From an uncultured Phycisphaerales bacterium (GTDB lineage: Bacteria > Planctomycetota > Phycisphaerae > UBA1845 > CAIVHJ01): DNA of 6,622 nucleotides. The notes beneath the pieces were generated by a model that was given only the letters and a program-made list of their open reading frames with translations, was not told where the DNA came from and did not search any database. The stretch lies in NCBI GenBank assembly GCA_903905665.1, contig CAIVHJ010000088.1, positions 1 through 6,622 of the forward strand, in the 5' to 3' direction. Both the position numbers and the translations under genes were made by a program. Positions 1-5,067 of the stretch are shown in pieces. Every line of letters begins with the position of its first letter. Position 1 is the stretch's first letter.

Positions 1-999
1 ATGATTCTTGACCAGCCGAAACCGATTCACGAGCATCCGCTGGTGCTTCGGGACATTCCCACCCCCCTTCCGGCGGATGGGGAAATCCGTGTTCGGGTTC
101 ATGCGTGCGGGGTTTGCCACACGGATTTGCACGTCATCGAGGGTGAGTTACCTCCTCATCGTCTGCCGTTGGTACCCGGGCATCAAATCGTCGGGACGGT
201 GGACCTGCTCGGTCCGGGTGCTTATCGATTCCACGTCGGGCAGCGAGTGGGTGCGGCGTGGTTGCATTCGACGTGCGGTCGGTGCGCGTTCTGCCGAAAC
301 GGATCGGAGAATCTCTGCCCGCAAGCACAGTTCACCGGCTGGGACGCCGACGGTGGATACGCCGAATATGCGACGGTTCACGAATCGTTTGCGTATCCGA
401 TTCCCGATGGGTTCGACGATGTGCAAGCGGCTCCGTTGCTCTGCGCGGGGATCATCGGTTATCGCGCGCTGCGAGCGTGCGGGATTCGGCAGGGGCAGCG
501 ACTTGGACTTTACGGATTCGGTGCGTCGGCCCATCTGGCGATTCAGGTGGCGAGGCATCGGGGTTATGAAGTGTTCGTGTTCACAAGAAGTCGAAGTCAT
601 CGCGTGCAGGCGGAGGCGCTGGGAGCGCGATGGGTCGGCAGTGCGGACGATGCGCCGCCGGATCGGGTCCATGCGTCGATTATTTTTGCTCCGGCGGGTG
701 CGCTGGTTCCAAAAGCCCTGGAGCATCTGGAACCGGGTGGAACGGTTGCACTGGCGGGGATTTACATGACGCCGGTCCCTGCGCTGGATTATGAACGGCA
801 TTTGTATCACGAGAAAATCATTCGGAGCGTGGCCAACGCCACTCGCGCTGACGCGGAAGAATTTCTGAAACTGGCGGCGGAGATTCCGCTTCGATCGACT
901 GTGCAAACATTTTCGCTCGCCGAAGCCAACGACGTGCTGGTCGCCCTGAAATCCGGCTGCATCGACGGCGCCGCGGTCCTCGCCATTGACGCCCCATAA
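1..999 (+). CDS. Zinc-dependent alcohol dehydrogenase family protein (MDR superfamily), start possibly outside window
   Basis: Medium-chain dehydrogenase/reductase expected to interconvert an alcohol and an aldehyde or ketone with NAD(P) in the cytoplasm; the substrate cannot be told. An N-terminal GroES-like domain carries ACGVCHTD (residues 35-42) with catalytic-zinc ligand C39, then GHQ with H61, and C148 as the third ligand. The structural-zinc lobe is intact with C92, C95, C98 and C106. The Rossmann glycine motif GLYGFGASAH lies at 169-178. GHQ replaces the common GHE; from memory this is normal for the subfamily with the FTGWDADGGYAEY signature seen at 111-123. At 332 aa it is near full length, but relatives usually begin about three residues earlier (MxAM type), and the window opens exactly on this ATG, so the real start may be upstream. 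It ends at TAA 997-999, 221 bp before the next gene, with no convincing terminator. Family confidence is high; substrate is unknown. Confidence 0.93.
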   Translation: MILDQPKPIHEHPLVLRDIPTPLPADGEIRVRVHACGVCHTDLHVIEGELPPHRLPLVPGHQIVGTVDLLGPGAYRFHVGQRVGAAWLHSTCGRCAFCRNGSENLCPQAQFTGWDADGGYAEYATVHESFAYPIPDGFDDVQAAPLLCAGIIGYRALRACGIRQGQRLGLYGFGASAHLAIQVARHRGYEVFVFTRSRSHRVQAEALGARWVGSADDAPPDRVHASIIFAPAGALVPKALEHLEPGGTVALAGIYMTPVPALDYERHLYHEKIIRSVANATRADAEEFLKLAAEIPLRSTVQTFSLAEANDVLVALKSGCIDGAAVLAIDAP

Positions 1000-1157
1000 C
1001 CCCAATCCGAAAGAGCTGCTTGAGCAATCCAAATTGTTGTTCGTCGCTCTTCATCGCACCAGGTCCGATATCCTCGGAATGGTGCATTAGAGGTACGCCC
1101 GTTTTGTCCAAATTAACTTTGTGGAGTCGAATTCCTGTTTTTGCGGACTTTAAGAGG

Positions 1158-1163
1158 TATACT
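1158..1163 (+). promoter_or_regulatory. Possible -10 element (TATACT) for the 98-aa gene
   Basis: TATACT matches the sigma70 -10 consensus at five of six positions and lies 57 bp before the ATG at 1221. No good -35 box is found 16-18 bp upstream (CTGTTT at 1135-1140 is poor), so this is only a candidate. It is offered because the gap after the dehydrogenase is long enough for the small gene to have its own promoter. Confidence 0.25.
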
Positions 1164-1220
1164 TGGAGAAGAAGAGAGTCGTCGCCGAACGTGGGGTGGA
1201 CACTCAAGGAGGGAAAGACC

Positions 1221-1517
1221 ATGACACAACAGGAGTATGAAACACGGTTGAAAACATTACTGGACCAGATCGCGACACTTCCACCGGAGCAGCAGGCGGC
1301 ACTTCAGCCCGCCGTCGCTGAAACCCACGCCCGTCATCTCCAGATCACCGAGAGTGCGAATCGCATGCACACGGCGATCCGCGGCATGGACAACAACATC
1401 AAAAAAATGGAGGACGGTTTGTCCACGGTTCGGCTGATGCTGAAGTACCTTCAATTTTCAATGGAGTGCACGGCGAGAGAAATGGAATCCGACCGTCGGG
1501 ATGATTCCGAATCCTGA
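1221..1517 (+). CDS. Small helical, coiled-coil-like protein of unknown function (98 aa)
   Basis: I do not recognise a named family. The ATG at 1221 is chosen because a near-perfect Shine-Dalgarno (AAGGAGGG, 1207-1213) sits just upstream. The same open frame extends back to 1020, but that part is arginine- and tryptophan-rich, unlike the rest, and has no ribosome binding site. The protein is soluble and strongly helical: residues 1-45 (TQQEYETRLKTLLDQI, then PPEQQAAL) and 46-90 (a run through MDNNIKKMEDGLSTVRLML) look like two amphipathic helices around a short proline turn, suggesting a helical hairpin or coiled-coil oligomer. There is one cysteine (C83), no signal peptide, and a charged tail (DRRDDSES). 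It lies between the dehydrogenase and a hairpin terminator, so it is probably transcribed alone or as a trailing gene. A structural or adaptor role is possible, but no function can be assigned. Confidence 0.8.
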   Translation: MTQQEYETRLKTLLDQIATLPPEQQAALQPAVAETHARHLQITESANRMHTAIRGMDNNIKKMEDGLSTVRLMLKYLQFSMECTAREMESDRRDDSES

Positions 1518-1533
1518 CGACCGATCACGCTGC

Positions 1534-1557
1534 ATTGGACGCAAAATTGGACGCAAA
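1534..1557 (+). repeat. Perfect 12-bp tandem duplication
   Basis: ATTGGACGCAAA occurs twice head to tail (1534-1545 and 1546-1557), 17 bases after the stop of the 98-aa gene, and is followed by a degenerate third start (ACTGGAG). It runs directly into the hairpin cluster at 1553-1595. It looks like a local slippage duplication rather than a mobile element. Confidence 0.8.
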
Positions 1558-1595
1558 ACTGGAGTTTTGCACTCCCATTTTGTGGGAGTTTTGCC
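1553..1595 (+). terminator. Hairpin cluster, probable intrinsic terminator between convergent genes
   Basis: Two adjacent inverted repeats: GCAAAACT/AGTTTTGC (1553-1560 with 1563-1570) and ACTCCCA/TGGGAGT (1571-1577 with 1583-1589). The second is followed by TTTGCC, a short T run on the + strand. GGAGTTTTGC also occurs as a direct repeat at 1561-1570 and 1585-1594, so alternative pairings are possible. It lies 36 bp after the stop of the 98-aa gene and 38 bp past the stop of the minus-strand microprotein, so it could serve both, though the T run favours the + strand. The T run is short, so termination strength is uncertain. Confidence 0.55.
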
Positions 1596-1632
1596 TTCCT
1601 ATTACAAAGGGCACACCGGCCCGGATTCAGTC

Positions 1633-1800
1633 TCAACTCCCCCGGTTCAGGAATTGCATCACCGTTCGATGGGCGCGATACTGAAGCTGCTGGATCATCA
1701 GCACCAAAACGGCCGTCGAAACCAGAGACCACATCAGCATCGTCACCAGCACTTCGGATGGAACATGCATCAACCCAATTTTCACGAAAGCCGTCATCAT
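1633..1800 (-). CDS. Predicted single-span membrane microprotein (55 aa)
   Basis: A short minus-strand ORF from ATG at 1798-1800 to TGA at 1633-1635; a second in-frame ATG follows at once. Upstream on its strand is GAGAGGGGG (1807-1815), then ATCAAA, then ATG: a plausible purine-rich ribosome binding site at the right distance. The product begins MMTAFVKIGLMHVPSE (1-16), continues with an uncharged hydrophobic stretch at about 17-36 (VLVTMLMWSLVSTAVLVLMI), and ends with a basic tail containing QYRAHR and NRGS. This is the layout of a one-pass inner-membrane protein with a positive cytoplasmic end. Codons look ordinary, with many CTG, GTG and ACG, and other frames here read as noise. It converges with the 98-aa gene on a shared hairpin. 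I recognise no family; chance occurrence is possible because it is short. Confidence 0.5.
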   Translation of the reverse strand: MMTAFVKIGLMHVPSEVLVTMLMWSLVSTAVLVLMIQQLQYRAHRTVMQFLNRGS

Positions 1801-2088
1801 TTTGATCCCCCTCTCGGCTGCTCTAACAGACCATAGGCCGATCGTTGGCGAAATTCAACCCTCAGGATCAGAAGACCGGAAAAAGTGCGAATCAAGGAGC
1901 AAAGTCCATGGGCTGCGGGACATTAGGATGTCCTAGGATTATCGGAATTGCACGGATAGAGACAGGAAGAAACGATAATCAAACGTGAGGAGTCAAATGC
2001 GGCCATCGCCTGCTGTGGCAATGGATTGGGACATTCTGCTAATATAGCGTTAAGGTAAATTTGCTACCTTTTACGGGAGGCAGGCTGT

Positions 2089-2097
2089 TGATATAAT
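2089..2097 (+). promoter_or_regulatory. Extended -10 promoter (TGATATAAT) for the pilin cluster
   Basis: A perfect TATAAT (2092-2097) is preceded by TGA, giving the TGn extended -10 motif that can work without a strong -35 box. At 17-bp spacing the -35 position (2069-2074, TTTTAC) is poor. Transcription would start near 2104, leaving a leader of about 100 nt before the ATG at 2208. This is the best promoter-like sequence in the window and points at the pilin cluster. Confidence 0.55.
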
Positions 2098-2123
2098 GCG
2101 AAGGAACACATGGAGTTTTTTTC

Positions 2124-2149
2124 AGCAGAATCGAAACGTAAATTCTGCT
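2124..2149 (+). promoter_or_regulatory. Stem-loop in the 5' leader of the pilin cluster
   Basis: AGCAGAAT (2124-2131) and ATTCTGCT (2142-2149) form a perfect 8-bp stem with a 10-nt loop. It lies about 20 nt after the predicted transcription start and 58 nt before the first start codon. No T run follows, so it is more likely an mRNA-stability or regulatory hairpin than a terminator. An 8-bp inverted repeat can arise by chance. Confidence 0.35.
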
Positions 2150-2207
2150 CTTTCGCTGTAGCCTTTGTTGCCGTACCATCGGGTTTCTTCACATCTGGAG
2201 ATATCGT

Positions 2208-3299
2208 ATGCAAAAACAAAAAGCTTTTACACTCATCGAACTCCTGGTCGTGGTCGCCATCATCGCCTTACTGATTTCGATCCTGCTTCCGTCTATTGCC
2301 ACCGCGAGAGAACAAGCCATGCGAGTCGTCTGTTCAACGCGAATAGGCGACATGGGCAAAGTGACGGCCCTGTATGGGTATCAGGAAGGAGATTGGATAG
2401 TGGGTGCGCCGGGCACTTCGGGCTTGGCGGTAAAGAAATTCACCCCGTCGGGGGGCGCGGATCCCAGGTGGACCACCGGTTTCCCCAGCGGCTTTCCCGT
2501 CCAGCCGAATGATTTTATGACGCCGATGGCCAAGTTAATGGGCGTGGCGAACTTTCCCATTGATCGGGCCGATCACTGGAAGTATCTGGTGGAAATGGAG
2601 TCCTTTCGCTGCCCGTCCAACATGAACTATGCACCTCCGTATGGTAATGGATGGAAGGGCCCTTGGACAGGGATGACCTGGAAGGTCATGCGACGTGCCA
2701 ACTTCGCTACCAACCGCTTCTTTCTGTATTTTGGGACGCCGGCTAGCACACCAGAAGCCAAACTATCTTGGGATCACGATGCCGTTTATGAACGACACGA
2801 TACCACGGATGTGTATTTTCCCGACGGATACACCCCGCGCCTGACGTCTGTGGCCAATGCGGCGAGCAAGATTTTTCTCCATGAAAGCCCCCGCTTCCTA
2901 GACAAGGATGGTTACCCAGGGGCGGCGGACTTTGATGTGGACTATCATGCGGGTTATGGAGGGTCTTTTTCAGGTGACGGACCTCCCTTCGCTTACGGAA
3001 GAGCGTATCTGTACGACACTGGTGTGCAGGACGGTTCCATCAATGATCGTCTAAGTTACATTCATGGCACCGCAAGTAAACCCGCATTCAACGCCGGGTT
3101 CTTTGATGGTCATGTCTCTGGATTGACCAAAGAAGAAGCTGTGTCCAACCCGGATCTTTGGTTTCCTAGCGGATTGGAACTGCTCGAAAACGAAATTAAC
3201 GGAGTAGGTTCACCACCAGGGTACGTTCAAAAGGATTCAGTAATCAAGATCATGTTTGCGCGAACACGGGTGAAGCCATCTTACTGTCCAATTTACTAG
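2208..3299 (+). CDS. Prepilin-type N-terminal cleavage/methylation domain protein A (363 aa)
   Basis: Type IV pilin-like or type II secretion pseudopilin-like protein of the long planctomycete kind. The leader MQKQKA is cut before F7, giving mature FTLIELLVVVAIIALLISIL; E11 is the conserved +5 glutamate and residues 7-28 form the hydrophobic helix that anchors it in the inner membrane. The -1 residue is Ala where Gly is usual; Ala is tolerated by many prepilin peptidases. After the helix come the typical REQAMRVVC segment (34-42), ESFRCPSN (131-138) and a late AFNAGFFDGHV (293-303), corresponding to the C-terminal His...DG region of this group. The rest is aromatic- and glycine-rich and predicted extracytoplasmic. 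TGGAG (2196-2200) lies 7 nt before the ATG. It is first in a three-gene same-strand cluster. Whether it joins a pilus, a secretion apparatus or acts as a surface protein cannot be decided here. Confidence 0.93.
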   Translation: MQKQKAFTLIELLVVVAIIALLISILLPSIATAREQAMRVVCSTRIGDMGKVTALYGYQEGDWIVGAPGTSGLAVKKFTPSGGADPRWTTGFPSGFPVQPNDFMTPMAKLMGVANFPIDRADHWKYLVEMESFRCPSNMNYAPPYGNGWKGPWTGMTWKVMRRANFATNRFFLYFGTPASTPEAKLSWDHDAVYERHDTTDVYFPDGYTPRLTSVANAASKIFLHESPRFLDKDGYPGAADFDVDYHAGYGGSFSGDGPPFAYGRAYLYDTGVQDGSINDRLSYIHGTASKPAFNAGFFDGHVSGLTKEEAVSNPDLWFPSGLELLENEINGVGSPPGYVQKDSVIKIMFARTRVKPSYCPIY

Positions 3300-3314
3300 A
3301 TTCTGAATCTTCGA

Positions 3315-3323
3315 GGGGGGGGG
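3315..3323 (+). repeat. G9 homopolymer between pilin gene A and the Cys4 gene
   Basis: Nine consecutive G residues lie 15 bp after the stop of prepilin-like gene A and 46 bp before the next ATG. Flanking bases allow small alternative hairpins, for example CTCGG/CCGAG at 3328-3332 with 3339-3343, but no terminator. Such runs are prone to slippage and to sequencing error, so the length should be treated with care. Confidence 0.85.
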
Positions 3324-3369
3324 CCTCCTCGGCGAAATCCGAGAGTCTGAAGGCAGAAACGAGACGCCT

Positions 3370-3855
3370 ATGAAACAGAAAATTCTGGTCTCCATCAGTT
3401 TGATTGTGATTATCTACGCCGGATGGAGAGTATGGGCGGTCGCTACAACGGGAGGAGATTACATCCCCGGCATGAATGCGATGGACGTCGAGACCGGAGA
3501 ACACTTCACCTTTCAGACCGGCCCGGATTTTCCCGGATGGCCCGCTCCCAATCACAAAACAGGAAAAAACACGGTCTATCCGGTCGAGGTTTGCTATTTT
3601 AATCAGTGCGGTAAAAAACCGGGCGGAACCTGGGTGATCCTGAACGGATCGCTGGACAAACCCGGCCCGACCACGTGTCCTGTCTGCGGACATACGGTCA
3701 CCTTGCACAACCCGCTGCCCGAGGGTTTCACGCTGGACGAGAAAGGCAAACTGATTGCCGTTCCCAATGCCAAAGTAAACAATTCCTCTCAAGAGGAAGC
3801 CGGCACAGAACCGTCCGGTGGTCCACACCGACGTTCCGTCCCTCCGGGGAGTTAA
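3370..3855 (+). CDS. Membrane-anchored four-cysteine protein, possible zinc ribbon (161 aa)
   Basis: Function unknown. A short basic start (MKQK) and a hydrophobic segment at residues 5-24 form an uncleaved signal anchor, placing residues from about 25 onward outside the inner membrane. The globular part has PVEVCYFNQCG (C75, C80) and TTCPVCGHTV (C103, C106); CPxCG is a classic zinc-knuckle half, and the first pair (C-x4-C) could complete a Cys4 site, though disulfides are an alternative outside the cytoplasm. NHKTGKNTVYPVE before and LHNPLPEG after resemble hypothetical proteins I recall next to prepilin genes in planctomycetes. The last 25 residues are low-complexity and probably disordered. 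It starts 70 bp after pilin-like gene A with only a weak GA-rich ribosome site, and ends 87 bp before pilin-like gene B. The context suggests a role with these proteins, such as assembly or surface binding; this is inference. Confidence 0.82.
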   Translation: MKQKILVSISLIVIIYAGWRVWAVATTGGDYIPGMNAMDVETGEHFTFQTGPDFPGWPAPNHKTGKNTVYPVEVCYFNQCGKKPGGTWVILNGSLDKPGPTTCPVCGHTVTLHNPLPEGFTLDEKGKLIAVPNAKVNNSSQEEAGTEPSGGPHRRSVPPGS

Positions 3856-3896
3856 TAAAAGGGGAAAAACTGTTCCATCTATAGAAGATAGTACAG

Positions 3897-3909
3897 ACTC
3901 AAGTTGAGT
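3897..3909. promoter_or_regulatory. 13-bp palindrome upstream of prepilin gene B
   Basis: ACTCAA-G-TTGAGT is a perfect palindrome with 6-bp arms and one central base, 33 bp before the ATG of the second pilin-like gene. It is too short for a terminator and resembles a small operator half-site pair, but no regulator is known and chance occurrence is possible. Confidence 0.25.
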
Positions 3910-3942
3910 AAATTACCTGTTTGAATTCTCGGAGGAAAGTTC

Positions 3943-5007
3943 ATGTTTTCTCAGCCGTATCCAAAAAAAGGGTTCACCCTGATTGAATTGCTGGTGGTGG
4001 TTGCGATCATTGCGTTGTTGATTGCGATTCTGCTGCCCAGTCTGGGTAGAGCACGCGAGGCCTCCAAGCGAGGGATGTGCGGCACCAACCTCAAGGGAAT
4101 CGCCGGCGCATGCAAAGCTTATGCCATGGATAACCAATCCGAGTGGCCCACCGTCGGTAGTCCTCAGATAGAACAGGCGGGACAGGTTACCACTCTCCCA
4201 TTCAAGTGCATGGGGGGGGTTACGGCTCTTCCTCGCAATAAGGATGGTCGAGTCGTTGCAAAAAACGAACCGCTCGCAAATCTGGTGATGTACAACAACG
4301 TTTTCCCGTCTCGCGCCTTGTGGGTGCTGGTCCGTGGCGGACAAAACGGCGCCAAAAACTTCATCTGTCCCAGCAGCGAAGACACCGTGGATGATACACC
4401 TGACGTTCAGACCTACTACGATTTCCGGGGGTATGGTTATCTGAGTTACGGCTATCAGATGCCCTTCTATACGGTCTTTAATTATTGCATCCCTCGCGAT
4501 GACAGGGATCCGCGAATGGTCCTGCTCGGAGACAAGGGTCCGCAATTCTATGCGAACGCCGCTGCTCCGGCGGTTCTTAGCAACCCCCCACCGACGACTC
4601 CTCCTTCGGTTGTGGGGTATAATTCCATGTACTACACGGGGGGGCAGGGGCCTACTTTAGCTATGGGCCAGCTTCCCGATGGGTACATTTATGCCGACAA
4701 ATGGGGAACCCATGACGCCACGGACTTGTCCCTGCTCAAGCCGTTCAACTCTCCCAACCATGCCAAAGGTGAGGGGCAAAACATCGCTCGCACCGATGGG
4801 AGCGCGGAGTTTGTGAAAACTCCCTGCGCCGGCATAGATCGTGACAATATCTACACAGCAAGGAAGGGCCTCGACTTCTTGCAGGGAGTTCCTGGTGACA
4901 TCTGGTCCGGATTTTATCCCGGGATTAACAATGGCAACTATGGTATTCCCGGTGGTCTTGATATTGCTTATAATTGCTTCACTACGGACACGGCTTTGAT
5001 CCCGTGA
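3943..5007 (+). CDS. Prepilin-type N-terminal cleavage/methylation domain protein B (354 aa)
   Basis: Second long prepilin-like protein, paralogous to A mainly through its N-terminal helix. Leader MFSQPYPKKG ends with the canonical Gly at -1, mature F11, and E15 as the +5 glutamate; hydrophobic helix about 11-32, then the RAREASKRGMCGTNLKGI segment (37-53). FICPSS (140-145), NSPNHAKGEGQN (269-280), DGSAEF (285-290) and DNIYT (301-305) are hallmarks of the planctomycete group, though the usual DGHVEF here reads DGSAEF, losing the His. A strong GGAGG (3931-3935) lies 7 nt before the ATG. The C-terminal 50 residues are Gly/Asn/Tyr-rich. Two long G runs (G8 at 4212-4219, G7 at 4638-4644) lie in frame, so a one-base slip would frameshift it. 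It is the last gene of the cluster and converges with the minus-strand gene ending at 5068. Expected location is the inner membrane facing outward, after prepilin peptidase processing. Confidence 0.93.
   Translation: MFSQPYPKKGFTLIELLVVVAIIALLIAILLPSLGRAREASKRGMCGTNLKGIAGACKAYAMDNQSEWPTVGSPQIEQAGQVTTLPFKCMGGVTALPRNKDGRVVAKNEPLANLVMYNNVFPSRALWVLVRGGQNGAKNFICPSSEDTVDDTPDVQTYYDFRGYGYLSYGYQMPFYTVFNYCIPRDDRDPRMVLLGDKGPQFYANAAAPAVLSNPPPTTPPSVVGYNSMYYTGGQGPTLAMGQLPDGYIYADKWGTHDATDLSLLKPFNSPNHAKGEGQNIARTDGSAEFVKTPCAGIDRDNIYTARKGLDFLQGVPGDIWSGFYPGINNGNYGIPGGLDIAYNCFTTDTALIP
4212..4219 (+). repeat. G8 homopolymer inside prepilin gene B
   Basis: The run covers the third base of Met90, all of Gly91 and Gly92, and the first base of Val93. 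Gain or loss of one G would shift the frame early in the protein and remove about 75% of it. It is one of three G runs of seven or more in this cluster. Confidence 0.85.
4638..4644 (+). repeat. G7 homopolymer inside prepilin gene B
   Basis: The run covers the third base of Thr232 and the codons of Gly233 and Gly234 in the second prepilin-like gene, and is followed closely by GGGG. A slip here would alter the C-terminal third. Confidence 0.85.
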
Positions 5008-5067
5008 TACCGCCCCTACATGATCTGTAGATCCTTCATCCGCTACAGCACGCCGACTGGGTGATGA

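Larger units (their letters stand above)
1801..2207. other. Non-coding region upstream of the pilin cluster
   Basis: This 407-bp stretch lacks a convincing gene of normal length and is more A+T-rich than its flanks. It holds the ribosome binding site and presumably the promoter of the minus-strand microprotein at its left end. Then come a 6-bp inverted repeat GGACAT/ATGTCC (1918-1923 with 1928-1933), an 8-bp inverted repeat GATTATCG/CGATAATC (1937-1944 with 1973-1980), a weak hairpin AAGGTA/TACCTT (2052-2057 with 2065-2070) followed by TTTA, the promoter at 2089-2097, and a leader hairpin at 2124-2149. Confidence 0.7.

Noticed and set aside
148..1032. Long minus-strand open frame (294 codons) opposite the dehydrogenase
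   Set aside because: It lies antisense to a clear alcohol dehydrogenase gene, is Arg/Ser/His-rich with no recognisable domain, and is a typical shadow frame.
1020..1220. N-terminal extension of the 98-aa gene
   Set aside because: The frame is open, but its composition differs from the rest, no ribosome site precedes it, and a strong Shine-Dalgarno marks the ATG at 1221.
818..1222. Minus-strand frame of 134 codons
   Set aside because: No ribosome site, and its second half is antisense to the dehydrogenase with Arg-rich noise; no domain seen.
1451..1732. Minus-strand frame of 93 codons
   Set aside because: It runs through the tandem repeat and terminator and is antisense to the 98-aa gene. 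The better-supported minus-strand ORF at 1633-1800 uses another frame.
1501..1836. Plus-strand frame of 111 codons
   Set aside because: His/Gln/Asn-rich low-quality translation, overlaps the stop of the 98-aa gene and the hairpin cluster, and is antisense to the better microprotein candidate.
3250..3828. Minus-strand frame of 192 codons opposite the Cys4 protein gene
   Set aside because: The + strand gene has a signal anchor and CPVCG motif and fits the cluster; the antisense translation shows no domain.
3913..4545. Minus-strand frame of 210 codons opposite prepilin gene B
   Set aside because: Antisense to an unmistakable prepilin N-terminus; a shadow frame.
5016..5030. CTACA/TGTAG hairpin after prepilin gene B as a terminator
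   Set aside because: Only a 5-bp stem of modest GC with no T run; not supportable as an intrinsic terminator.
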